DNA of 64,000 nucleotides, from NCBI GenBank assembly GCA_026027325.1, contig JAMSLZ010000005.1, positions 1,984,001 to 2,048,000 on the forward strand, given 5' to 3'. Position numbers and translations under genes: made by a program. The notes under the pieces are model-generated. The model did no database searches. It saw only the letters and a program-made list of their open reading frames with translations, and was not told the origin of the DNA. How positions within the stretch are numbered: the first letter of the stretch is position 1; each line of letters opens with the position of its first letter. The stretch is from Actinomucor elegans. Lineage: Eukaryota; Mucoromycota; Mucoromycetes; Mucorales; Mucoraceae. Positions 10,211 to 21,972 of this stretch are shown here, one piece after another.

Positions 10211-11711
10211 GATCGATTAACAAAAAATTGGAAAAATTGGAGTAATTAAAAGGAAATTGATAGTAAACTAGCTACTAGTTACAAGAAATCTACGTATATA
10301 TGGGTGGTTTATAGTATGGCTTGGAAGTCAAAGGTATGCAGAAAAAAAAAAGAAGTGACTTACAAGTTAAAAATGGTTGATATTTATATTAGTTTGTCTG
10401 TGTGTTTAGATTGGAGATTGAATTGGATGGGTTTTTAGCCTTGGAACATCCGAACATGGGGGGCTCTTTAATTTCCCTTGGTGATCTTCGGGTTTTTGGT
10501 TCTGATTGATGCGTCTGCCTTTAAACGGTAAAACCTTTTGAGTGAGAAACAGGTTTCATTCCTTTTATGATACCGATAGACCAGTCTCCGGGCGGAGATA
10601 GTCTAACGATTGGCGCAAATAAAATATGGTCCCCGCAGTCCTCTTTTTAATGTTTTATCCAGCACGCAACCTTCCGGATATCTTTTTTTGCGTTAGGGCA
10701 TCCTTTTGACGGATCACAAAATGCCTATGATCTTTTGAAACGTCATCTCTGTCTTACTCGATGATTCGTTCAATGCTCTACGGAAAAGCTTTTTACTTTC
10801 TTGTACAACAAAAGCAGGTCATTGGCCTGTGCAGATAATTTGCCCTATTCAAATTCAAAAGCATCTAAGGGTGATACGAAACTGGTATAATATCTACATT
10901 TGAGGCATTTATTTAGCTACTAGTGACCTTCCCGTTCTTTACAGATGACAAAAGTATTATCCTTGGAATATTGTTTGACCGTTCACAATATGGACGTTTA
11001 TCCTTGGTTTACTTTTACATTAGAAAAACCTTGAAACAAACACTTCTAAATGGATAGATATCACGACTATTTTCTGATTTATAGATTATTCTAAAACGTA
11101 GTTGATTACGGAATCTCGATTATCCGTTGCTGATGAGACGCCAAGAGCGATTATTTGATTTCATCAAGATACGTAATGGATGCAAAAAAAAAAGTATTGC
11201 TTTTATTTTGCACTATCTTTTGATCGGATCATTTGAAAGATCATTTTGATATTGATATAAACATCCATGGTGTGTTTGTGTGAATAAAGCTCATTGTTTT
11301 TGCATACCCGAGATATTCGGAAGTGATTGGCTTTTCTTTATTTGTCATTTTCTTGGATTTGTTCTGATTCACTTCTAGAACTGTACCATTAAAAAGTAAA
11401 AAAAGAAAAAGAAAAAAGGGCGATACTTTTCTAGATCTCATCTTGCGTTAGCAAGCTTTAGCCCACTATACCGTACTATAATTCTGGTTACAATGTAGCA
11501 ATCATGGGAACCAGCTGTCACTCAGTATTAATGAGTGATACAGACTCCGGGACCTTTGACAGTAAGCACGTCAAGATGATATAACAAGCTCAGCTGGTAG
11601 ACTCTAATGCTAAATATTAGTGATCACCCGATACAATGTATACAGCTAAAAAGTATTTATTGCAAAAGACTTATTATTTGCTAGCGAAATAGAAAAAAAT
11701 TACTGTCTTTC

Positions 11712-11749
<38 letters not shown>

Positions 11750-11821
11750 TTTGAGCCAATAAGAAATTTGTCCCTTTTTTACTTCAAACCATATCATCCT
11801 ACTCCATAGACGAAAGCAAGA
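10211..11821. other. divergent intergenic region between PMA1 and QNG1
   Basis: About 1.6 kb with both promoters. An uninterrupted run of 32 A lies at 11715-11746, about 75 bases before the QNG1 ATG. No further gene, repeat or clear TATA box is seen. Confidence 0.6.
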
Positions 11822-13379
11822 ATGCCATCTGCCGAGAATAAGGTTTTGAGTAGTGCAAAGTTTATTTCAGAGGTGATTTTGAGTCTTGAATCCCGGGGTT
11901 TATTTTGAAATTGCTAATCATTGTTTCTAAATGTGTTCAATTTCAAACAACAGAATAGTGAGAACGTGTTTATTCCTCGAGAAAACTTGGATAAGGCCGT
12001 AGAAACGGTATATAGACATGAATTTTGTATCCAATTGGTCACTCATACATATCTAATCTTAGATCTTAAGCAACATGAAAACCAGAAAGTACAGTACAAA
12101 GACCTGGAACGAACATCCTTTGCACCCAAAGGTAGCAGATTGTCGTACTGTTGATTGGTTAGTTTTTCTACCTACTGCGTGGAAGAAAGCTCTAAATATA
12201 TCCATTATTAGGATTTTTCTTATTGATTTACTCAATTTTTCGTTCTGGAGCGATCTTGATGTCTCGGATAAAAGCACGCCTCATCCCGATCGCTACGCCG
12301 TCAATTATGGGGGACAGTCTTATACTGGCTATTGGTCATTATGTGCAGCTGTTAATCGAGGTTGGTAACAATGATCACATCTTAAATACTAATTAACCGA
12401 AAGCTTAGCTCTCGATGATGAAATTCCAATCACTAGCCCAGCTTATTATGGCTACAAAGCTTCGGATGAAGAGCTTGCTCATATCTTTAGATCTGACACC
12501 AAAGAGTCGGCTCCGATGCTGGAAGAAAGAATTAGAGTTATGCGAGAAGCAGGCAAAGTTTTGTGCGAGGTATATTGTTTCTTGGTAATATTTCCCCAAG
12601 CTATGTTTATATCTGTTTAATGTAGAAATATGATGGATCCTTTATCAATTGCATTGTTCAGGCTGGTCATTCCGCAGCTAGATTGTTGGATATCATTGTA
12701 GCTGACTTTCCTTCTTTTAACGATGTACACGAGTTTCATGGTCAAAAAGGTTTGTTATGACGGTATGAGCTATATTCTGCAAGATAATCTACTAACAAAA
12801 TGTTTCAGTCTACATTTTAAAGAGAGCTCAAATTCTTATTGCTGACTTATGGTAACAGTAACCATCCCCATTTGAAACAAATGTCTGTTTAACCTGTCAT
12901 TTTGTAGGGCTTGCTTTGATGGTAAAGATTATGGTCAATTTCATGATATTGACACAATTACCATGTTTGCTGATTACAGGTAAGCTTAGATCTAATGAAA
13001 GTGCTAACCTTTACTGATTGATTTCATTTGGTTTCACTCTAGAGTCCCACAGGTATATTGGTTAATGTTTTACCTTTATTATTGACCATTCACCATCAAG
13101 TTATAGGCTTTGTATCAGCTTGGACTACTCCGATACTCAGATGCTTTAATCAAAAGATTGGAGAACAGAGAGTATTTCCCTTCTGGCTCCAAAGATGAAG
13201 TAGAAATCCGAGGCAATTCTATATGGGCAGTAGAACTAGCTCGCCAAAAAATCCATCAGATTGATCCAAGTCTCAATATCAATGCTATCTTGATAGATTT
13301 TTATATTTGGGATATGGCAAAAGAAATTCAAGACCAAATGACAGTTCCAACTCATTGCACTAGAAGTTGTTTTTATTAG
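11822..13379 (+). CDS. QNG1: queuosine 5'-phosphate N-glycosylase / queuosine salvage protein
   Basis: Releases queuine from queuosine 5'-phosphate so that the base can be re-used for tRNA modification; known for the DUF2419/Q-salvage family. Ten exons: 11822-11872, 11954-12007, 12063-12157, 12212-12360, 12409-12569, 12626-12749, 12809-12851, 12908-12979, 13043-13052 and 13107-13379. Total 343 aa, close to the ~340 aa of animal homologues. Conserved blocks seen: VDWIFLIDLLNFSFW, RYAVNYGGQSYTGYWSLCAA, GIPIT-like EIPITSPAYY, QAGHSAARLLDIIV, ILIADLWACF and FADYRVPQALYQLG. The last block crosses a 10-nt exon encoding VPQ. First donor is GTGATT, weaker than the others. Fungi obtain queuine from outside, so this is a salvage enzyme. 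Confidence 0.92.
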
Positions 13380-13963
13380 AAATAAAATTTACGAGCGCTT
13401 AATTATTGATTTAGCACATTACGCGGATTAACTTTTTGCCTCTCAAACGTAGCGTCCCTTTCTTATACTTATGTATTTATATAAACCTTTTGTAGTGATT
13501 AAAAAAAAGAGATGGCGTTGCTACGAATTACTCTTTGATATTGTATTTGTACTACTCGTGTATCATGAAAGTAATCATGTAGAGAACAATAACTAAAAAT
13601 CATTGCCTTGCTCGGAACTCTAAAACGTTTAAGCGTTTGGTATACGAGTCTAGTCTCATTATTACGGCAGTGCCCGCATCAGTGTCCACGTAAGGTTTCT
13701 GTTTATTTAATATCTCACATGGCAAAAAACGTGCAAGCCCCTTTTTATACCATTCATTCGGTCAATAAAGTTTGGACTTGATAGACTAGTGATCCTCACT
13801 AATTGCTGGGTACTAAGGGTTCAATCGGCTCTCGACTTGGATTAGCTGATTCGCAAGATATGGATAAGACCATATGACTAACCAGAAAAGTTTAAAGCTC
13901 TTAATTAGGTAAATAATACTCGGTTCATAAGAAGCTAGTAACTGACAAATGCTAGCAAACTAT

Positions 13964-14642
13964 TTAATAAAAAACAGGGCATTGTAGTAGATCTGATATA
14001 TATTTATATTGTCAAATACAGCAGTTCATTCCGAATAGGGACTATTCATCGGACGTGACATTTGGCCGAGAGATATTATTGATCATTAGATTTAGAATAT
14101 ATGAGCTGCATGTAATTTGCAACAAGGCATCCTTAAAATAACAGTACATGCATTCACTGCGGAACAGTCTAGTATTAGTCCTGATACATGGAGTATTTCA
14201 TTCTAAACAAGTAATATTCATTAGATGTGACATTAAACTGGAATGAGTCAAGGAATTTATTACTGTTAAAATGATCCGATTCTAAAATTTTCAAGGGTAT
14301 ATCTTAGGCCCAAATTTTCGAAATTTCTTCCATTTTAACAGTAATAAATTCCTTGACTCATTCCAGTTTAATGTCACATCTAATGAATATTACTTGTTTA
14401 GAATGAAATACTCTATGTATCAGGACTAATACTAGACTGTTCCACAGTGAATGCATGTACTGTTATTTTAAGGATGCCTTGTTGCAAATTACATGCAGCT
14501 CATATATTCTAAATCTAATGATCAATAATATCTCTCGGCCAAATGTCACGTCCGATGAATAGTCCCTATTCGGAATGAACTGCTGTATTTGATAATATAT
14601 ATATTTATACCAGATCTACTACAATGTCCTGCTCTTTATTAG
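13964..14642. repeat. foldback element: ~310 bp inverted repeat
   Basis: Left arm 13964-14273 and right arm 14331-14642 are reverse complements at roughly 95% or better by eye, separated by 57 bases. Each arm contains two dispersed AGATGCGACATT-type motifs (left arm near 14048 and 14222). No coding capacity is seen. The right end lies 22 bases from the truncated end of the acyl-CoA synthetase pseudogene. The stretch 13380-13963 before it holds the QNG1 3' flank and no gene. Confidence 0.92.
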
Positions 14643-14664
14643 CATCTTAAATTCGTTTATTTAT

Positions 14665-16969
14665 TCATGGTTCATTTTTGGGCCCTAGTACCATGATGCT
14701 ACCATTTGGCAAGATTTCACCAATCACACCAGTTGAATACCAGCCATCTGGATCAATTCTATCCATTGAAGTTTCCAGATCATTCCAGTATCCCACAAAG
14801 ACATTATGACCACGGGCCTTAATTTCACCTCTGGGGTTGGGCGTATCTTCTGCCGTATATCCCTCCTCTACTACGTCCGTCAATTTGATTTCCATACAGG
14901 CCAAAGGAGGTCCAACGACTCTTTTATCATGCGCATAATCATAAAACAAGGTAGCTGTCATACTGGAGCTCGTTTCTGGATGACTAAAAGTCTTGATCAC
15001 CTGTACACCCAATATGGCACGATAAAAGGAACATAGATCCGTTTTGGGCATTTGGTCATCATCCATGAACAACAATCGTATTTTGCCGCCAAATAAGCGT
15101 TGGCGTATGTCACGAAATACCAGCATGTCATAGATACAATCTGAAACAAGCCTGCCTTCTTTATGATAGCGCTCTTTTCGATCCAATCCTCGTTGAAATA
15201 GAAACGAGTTTCCATAAGTATTGACTATTAGCTTTTGCACTTGTTTCAAGAATGATTCGCCGCTGTCAAATAACAGTTCATCAGTCAGCATACACATGAC
15301 CTTTAGCATTAATATACCTTCCATAAATTGTTGGCTTTAATTCTTCAATTGTTGATAATACCAAAGGTATATCAATTGTAAACTCGTTCAGTAATAGTTT
15401 GTCCTCAAAAACAATAGAACCGCCAAGGTAGCAGAGTACGACTTGAAGTACATAACCAAGCACATTGTCTATAATGGCTTTGATTAGATAGAACGACAGC
15501 TTAGTAAAGAAGAATATTTACCAATAGCAAAACCATGCATCAATCTATCTTTGGAGGTAATCTTGTGATCGTTAGGCAAATGGAAAAGGTAGCTTGCTAG
15601 TATTCGAAAAGTGTATTTAATATACTTATCAGGTAGGTTGTAATTGACACTTACACACTACAGAAAGTATATTCTTATGATCGGGTCATGCACAGACGTT
15701 AGATAAGATGCAGATCAAATAAAAATCAATGGCATTTACCTTATGTGTCAGGACAACACCAAGTGAGCCTTGATCATTACTCTGTATAGACTATAATCAA
15801 AATCAGTTCTTGATTTTATCTATCAGCCATTATATATTTACACCACTCTTGAGTTTACTACTGTAATATATGCTTGCAATCGAATCAAATGCTGTCCAAT
15901 TTAATAATTAACTAAAAATCACTTTCTATTTGTACCGTTGAACTTACCCACTTGATTTGGTCTTTTAATAGTGTGTTCTCTGCCAACTGATTCCAAGCTG
16001 GATAAACAAGTAACTGTCACACCATCATATTGTGCTTGCTTTGAATACTCCTTATGCTGTTGATTAATAACAACTAAATGTTTGACTGTTGTTCCCTCAA
16101 TCAATTGCAGGACAAAGTCTAAATGTGTTTCATCGATCACCAGTACAGTTAACATGGTGTTACGGATCACATGAAGTATATGTGATGATGTGGCCTGAGC
16201 AGCTATAGGTATAGACACAAGACCTCCCCAATGACAAGCTACATCCATCATTAGTTTCTGCTATATATCACACAATTACTACTAGTCACTTGCCTATTTC
16301 AGTCATGAACGCGTCTATAAGGACGCCCCAAAGGTTGGCCCCCCAAAAAAAAAGTTCAATCATCTATATGTAGCCTATTCAAGGTGACTTACCTGGCGAA
16401 GCTGAAGCGTATATTCCCACAAAAGAGGATTCAGTCTCGGTGCATGGCTTTAGATTTGCACGATAGACTAAACCAGAAAAAATAGATTGAACTCTATCCA
16501 GTGCACCAGCTATAAAAAAACACACGTCTAAATTAGATGTATCCACAAGTGCACTAGGTTAAATACTTGCTAAAAGGTTGCTATACATTGGTTTTATATG
16601 AGTGGATATATGTAAATATGAATACATAAATGATTTTACCCAGTCAATTTTTCCCTTCTGCAAAGGATCGCGCGCACCCAAAAACTGGTTGGTGGTATAG
16701 TGGTATTTTGATAGAACATATTGATACAATTCACTTAAGGTTGTGATAGGTTGATCTACTGTTGTTAGTATGGGAGCACCGTTTGGAAACAGTTTTGGTT
16801 TGATGGTGGTACTTTCGCCTGCGTATCGTAGCGGCGCAAACTCGGCTTGAGAATTAATCACAATTGGGTGAACATCAGGAAACCTGCCATGTTTCATAGC
16901 AACCATGGATGCTGCACTGAAAATCGTAGTTAAGAGGATATAACTTAGTGTATTTAGTTCGACTGTCAT
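14665..16969 (-). pseudogene. decayed long-chain acyl-CoA synthetase
   Basis: Long-chain fatty acyl-CoA synthetases activate fatty acids with ATP and CoA. The N-terminal part (from ATG 16969) has the family block HPIVINSQAEFAPLRYAGES and KLFPNGAPILTT. The middle has MMDVACHWGGLVSIP, and later blocks read EELKPTIYGR, IKTFSHPETSS and GEIKARGHNVFVGYW. Several features show decay. The P-loop SGTTGDPKG reads SNDQGSLG before VVLTHK (about 15743-15790). The TGD motif reads YSTGVIG. Exon joins near 16260-16380 do not keep frame. The protein stops at VLGPKNEP, where functional enzymes continue with RKK and the C-terminal domain. Truncation lies beside the foldback repeat. Degraded GY/SYLP block is at about 15500-15590. 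Confidence 0.8.
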
Positions 16970-17979
16970 AATTTTAAGGGAAAGAGAAAGGGGAAGAAAA
17001 AGGATTAGCTAATCCAACTGAAGCTTTTAAGCGGACTTGAGCAATGTCTTCTTGGTCTCTGGTTACACGTTGTACTTCTATTCTGAGAGTATAGACAAAC
17101 TAGATCACAATGAGTAAAGAGCAGTACTCAGATATCACCCTTTTGCTTAGGACTGATAGCCGATTTAGTCGATTTAGTGATCATTTACTCACGAAAGCCG
17201 CCGTTTTCTAAGCGTTATACTAATATTTGAGATTTGGTGGCACATTCTACCGTGACACTACGTGAAAGAATCGCAGGCTTTATAACAAAGTAAAGAAATA
17301 ACAACAATTGGCTAATATATAAAGGCAATAATTTGACAAATGTGTCTAAACCCTTTAATATAATAGTTTCATTGGGCTCAAACTGGTTTCACTGGATTCA
17401 GAGCATGGAATATTAATCAAACGTAACATTTAGCCAAGGTCAGTCAAAGGAACTATAGATCTAATACACACATAACGACTTGTCAAAAACAATTATATAT
17501 ATTCGTCATATTTCAGCCAAATAATTGTTCTAATAAGTGCAACAGTTCATTTTGAGCATGTACAGCTAAACGGATGCGACATTTAACCGAGATCAGTCAA
17601 GAGATCAATAGAAAATGAAGCGACCAACATATTTAGAGAACTCGCATAGTATTGTATGTAAATTGTTTTAGGTGAGCGTTTAGAAGGGTAAATCTATATA
17701 GATCAATTCTAGATCTAACTGAAAAAAGTGTTATAAAGACATTATGGAGAAGATCAAGTAAATTACAGGGTACATGCAGTGCCTTTAACGGCCCAGTAGG
17801 TATTGCAGAATATTCTTATTATGAATTGCAAAATTGAGTGCATATTTCATATCAAGAATCGTTATAGAATAAAACCACACAAAGTATTTATCATTTTGAC
17901 AATTATCAATCAAGAATTTATTAACAAGGGAGAGTTTTTTTTTTCTTATTTATACAAACTATCTAAGTGAGCAATGAAC
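16970..17979. other. intergenic with two direct motif copies
   Basis: About 1 kb without a gene. Motif copies at 17385-17450 (GTAACATTTAGCCAAGGTCAGTCAAAGG end) and 17543-17602 (GGATGCGACATTTAACCGAG end), both on the plus strand. Confidence 0.55.
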
Positions 17980-19821
17980 TTAGATATAACGACAGGCATC
18001 AGCAGTATCCATTTCCTTGGCACGGTTATCCTTAAAGTTGCGCTGAACAGAGTTATAGTAATCTTCATTCATCAAGACCTCTACGCCGGTAGCAGCAAGA
18101 CATTTAGAAGCAGTAATGGTATCTTTGTGAGCAGCCACAGTCTTGGCGGCAGCAGTGAATTCAATGGTATGGTTAGAGGCAGTAGTATGAATGCCATAAG
18201 TGGGATGAATGCAAGGCATCTCATAGCTGACATTACCCATATCAGTAGATCCACCACCAGCACGGATTTGCTCGTCCTCAGAGGGGAACTTGATACCGTA
18301 CTTTTCCATATGATGAGCATAATGATCCGCAAGAGGCTTGTTTTGAACAACATCCTTTGTAATGCCAATTTCACGCCATGTGTACTTGACCTTGCATCCA
18401 GTGGCTAAAGCAGCAGCCTCAAAACATGCTTCGAGTTTTTTCATTAAACGGCCGGCTTGGTTCATCTTGGTCGTACGAACAAAGAAGAAAGCAGAAGTAT
18501 GTTCAGGAATGATATTAGGCTATTAATGTCATTAGTATAAATATTGTAATTCATCACTATCTTATGCTTACAGCTTGACCACCATCAGTAACAACACCAT
18601 GAACTCTGTCAGTAGGTAAGAGTTGTTGGCGCATCATACTGACTCCATTCCATACTTGAACAAGAGCATCTAAAGCATTTACACCTTCCCAAGGAGCAGC
18701 TAGTCATGAAACTGTCAATATATTTTCGATTGGATTGGCTAGAGATGATCTTTACCTGAGGCATGACTAGGCTTTCCAAAGAATTCAACATGAACATCGT
18801 GAATAGCAATAAAAGCAGCATACTGATGATCAACAGCACTAGAGTAGAGTAAATATACACAACATTGACGTTGGACAAAACTAAAAACTTACGCGGGATG
18901 CAACATTAAACAAACATCAACGTTTTCTTGGAAAGCACCCATGTTGGTAAGAACAATCTTGCCAATGGATAACTCTATGAAATGCAATGTATCAGTTAAA
19001 ACCTTATTCATAGCGTTTTGATTTATTTTTTTATTTTTTTTATTTTTACCTTCAGCTGGGGTACCGAAAAGAACGACTTTACCAGAAGCCTTGCCGCTTT
19101 CCAAAGCAGCCTTGATACCAACAGCAGTAGCAAGTCCACTAATGGCAATCAAATTGTGTCCACAACCTTGACCGAGACTATATGAATTAAATAAAGTATT
19201 AGTTGATCCAGTAATATAATACTATAAATTGATTTACCCAGGAAGACCATCATATTCAGAACAAACACCCACGCGTCTACCGGAACCACGACTGAATTCA
19301 GCCATAAAGGCGGTTTCCATGCCAAAGGCATGACGGGTCACAGTGAAACCCTTTTTTTCAAGAAATGCAGTCAACACAGCATGAGCATGGAACTCTTTCA
19401 TACCTGTTTCCATATTTTCATGAAGCTAAATGTATCAAATAAGAGCATAAGTAACATTATCTAGTGGGTTATATATATGTATATATATATCTATTACGTC
19501 TAAACTGATTTCACGAAGCTCCGAGCTAATAGAGTCAATTTCTCGGTTGATAATGTTTTCGAGTTCACTATCACACTTGACATCAAGCTTTTCCATAGAC
19601 TATAGATAAGGGTCAGTATAATTAAATGGCCAAGAAAAAAAGGAGCTTACTTTGACAATGTCTTGGTAAGGTGGCAATTCCTCCATAGGATCTACTGCAG
19701 CGTAGATAAACTTCTCGTTTGTTTGGCTAGAAGAAGGTTGGTTTGAACGAGTAAAACGGGAGAAAATATTAGAAAGACATCCTGACTGTTGCTCATTATC
19801 AGTGAGTTGAATAGGTGCCAT
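17980..19821 (-). CDS. M20-family amidohydrolase / dipeptidase (PM20D2/AbgB-like)
   Basis: Zinc-dependent hydrolase of amide or dipeptide bonds. Eight exons on the minus strand: 19821-19651, 19599-19498, 19425-19238, 19177-19050, 18974-18893, 18838-18756, 18699-18572 and 18519-17980 (473 aa); every join keeps frame. Metal-site blocks typical of the family: EYDGLPG then GQGCGHNLI, GTPAEE (rejoined across an intron), LMLHPA, and the C-terminal STDMGNVSYEMPCIHP. The dimerisation insert has FFGKPSHASAAPWEGVNALDA. The N-terminus carries about 57 extra residues, low-complexity and Ser/Gln-rich, on the first exon; no signal peptide. The substrate cannot be read; beta-alanyl-lysine dipeptidase or p-aminobenzoyl-glutamate-type activity are known in relatives. 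Confidence 0.9.
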
Positions 19822-19962
19822 TTTAAATAGATATGTATAACAAAACAAAGAAAAGAAAGAAAGACTTGATGTTTGCTTTATTATTTTTTTTTTCTTTTTT
19901 TTTTAGTGGGAACAGAGGACTGTGTTACAGTAAAAAGTCAACCGAGAGTTCGGCGGAAACTT

Positions 19963-21972
19963 TTATGCTACTCGAGTGATGGTTCTGTATCTCTTTTGTA
20001 CGTGATTACTCTCTTCTTGTTCTTCTTGCTCCGTTTCTCTTGATCTTGATTTACGAATGGCGTTTGTTTGAGACTCTTCAATATGAATCATTATATTTGT
20101 ATCTAATCCATCCATAATACGACTTGCTTCTCCGAACAATTCGGATTCCGAGAGTGTATCTTGTCCAAATACATACAATTTATCTTCGTGAGGATACTGA
20201 TTTAAGGCTATTTTAGTAGCATAATCCATTCGTAGTTCCTACACAAACGGTTCAATACAAATTATAAGGAGAGAGCTTTAATTACCAACCTCGAAGCTTT
20301 TGATATGTACAAGACAAATGGGACAATGCCATAGTTTAATGTCAGCATGCTGGTTAAAAAATGAAGCCGCATCAAAGCAAGTACGGTGCCGACAGTGCAA
20401 GCTCTTGATAGGATGTTGAATTCTTTGATGACTGACGGAGTCTATTAAACTCACCGTGTCCTGAAACTCATCATCATCAAATTCTTCCTCGCTCGAGGTG
20501 GTTGGTCTGAAATCTGATGGATCTGAAAACAACGTATTGCTTAGGCAGGTCATGAATAAGTTTTCTGCATTTTTCAGTTTTTGTTGTGGACTATTGTCTG
20601 TTTGATGGTATTGTTTTAATAGGTGGATTACGATTTGCTGTGTATCCAATGGAAACAAGCTCTTGTTAATGGCTCGAGCAATACACTCTGTAGTTGCTTG
20701 CAGATAAAGTTCACATATCAGCTATTACTTCCATGTATCAGTCATTACAGCTATACATTCTATAGACTTTATACCTCATCTTGTGATTTTTTCCTCACTG
20801 CAGATATGGAGATATGGCTAATGTTATGCTCGTCGTTATCAAAAAGCTCCAACTCGAGTCTAATCTTTCTCGCCGGAATTTTAGATGGCGTTTCGCTGGA
20901 TGCGGATGCTTGTGGATTAGTAGTATTGCATGGTGTAGACATTGGTATTTCTATAGGCACAGGCTTTTGGTGAACCTTTGGATTTTCAATGCTCGGTGTA
21001 ATCTCTTCCGTCGGCTGTTGAACATCATTATTACTATTCAAATCTACTGTATTGCTATCGGAAGCTGTTGTGCTTTGTTGATTATTTGGTCGCTTAGGTG
21101 AAATCAAATTTTTCAGCTCTTCAGTTATATCGATATGCATAAAGCCTTCGGTAACCATCCTCTAATTAACACTGTGTCAGATGAGATGTAAGAATAACCT
21201 TGTAATGATCTAACCTGCTTCTTATCCGACCATATTTCTTTCGAATTTAAGCGTAAGGATTTACATTGAGGCTTTAACAATGTCAATGTTGAATTCCAAA
21301 AGTATAAATGATATTCAATTCCTTCGGTTGACCTGTCATTATGCCATATTCGTATTCGATCCACTGATTTCTTCAAGGCTGATATTGGTAAATCAATTGA
21401 GGAGGTTCCTGTATACATTTTCTCTTGCCAATCAAAATCTATTCGATACACTTCATCTAGTCTATCATAAACTTCTGTCGTTGGTACATAGTCATAAGCT
21501 AATGGACTCAATTGGCCAGGTTCCTTTTCTCGGCTGTTTTCTTTGGAGTGAGTACAATATATTAAGAGAGAAAAAATGTCCGTATTACCACTCTCGATAG
21601 TCTGTGTATGCAAGATTCTTGGCTTTACAGGCAGGATAGCCGGGATAAATGGTGTGTAAAAGATATTCTGCTAGCTGATGTGTTTGCATAGACTCAATGG
21701 CAGGTTCTTTGTCGTGTATCAATTGATGATTCAGTAAGTAATGATAGATAGCTTCTAGTTTGCGCTTCCTTAGCCGGAATAAGTTGATTGGAATCTACAT
21801 GAATGATAAATAAAGACAACTTGAAGGTTTGATATATACTTACGAGGCCTTTATCTGCAACATTCTTTGTAGATTTAATTCCTGCAAGCTGTCCTAATTC
21901 TCGGGATTGCTCTATAGTTAGTATATTGGGTTTTTGCCGTAGTCTTCTTCGTTTGTACGATGTCAAATTCAT
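19963..21972 (-). CDS. PIAS/Siz-type SUMO E3 ligase
   Basis: Promotes SUMO transfer to nuclear targets. Six exons on the minus strand: 21972-21844, 21794-21589, 21533-21215, 21161-20775, 20721-20290 and 20238-19963 (582 aa). The MIZ/SP-RING lies near residues 440-485, with SLHCRHRTCFDAASFF and WHCPICLVHI. The central part (FDWQEKMYTGTSS to HIDITEELKNL) resembles a PINIT domain. Next is a Gln/Thr/Pro linker, an acidic patch (SSEEEFDDDEF) just before the SP-RING, and a basic/acidic tail. The first ~70 residues are helical and basic but are not an obvious SAP domain. Odd point: the SL-x-CP motif opening most SP-RINGs reads SLIDSVS, so its structural Cys is missing, while the zinc ligands C-x-H and C-x2-C are kept. 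Confidence 0.85.
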
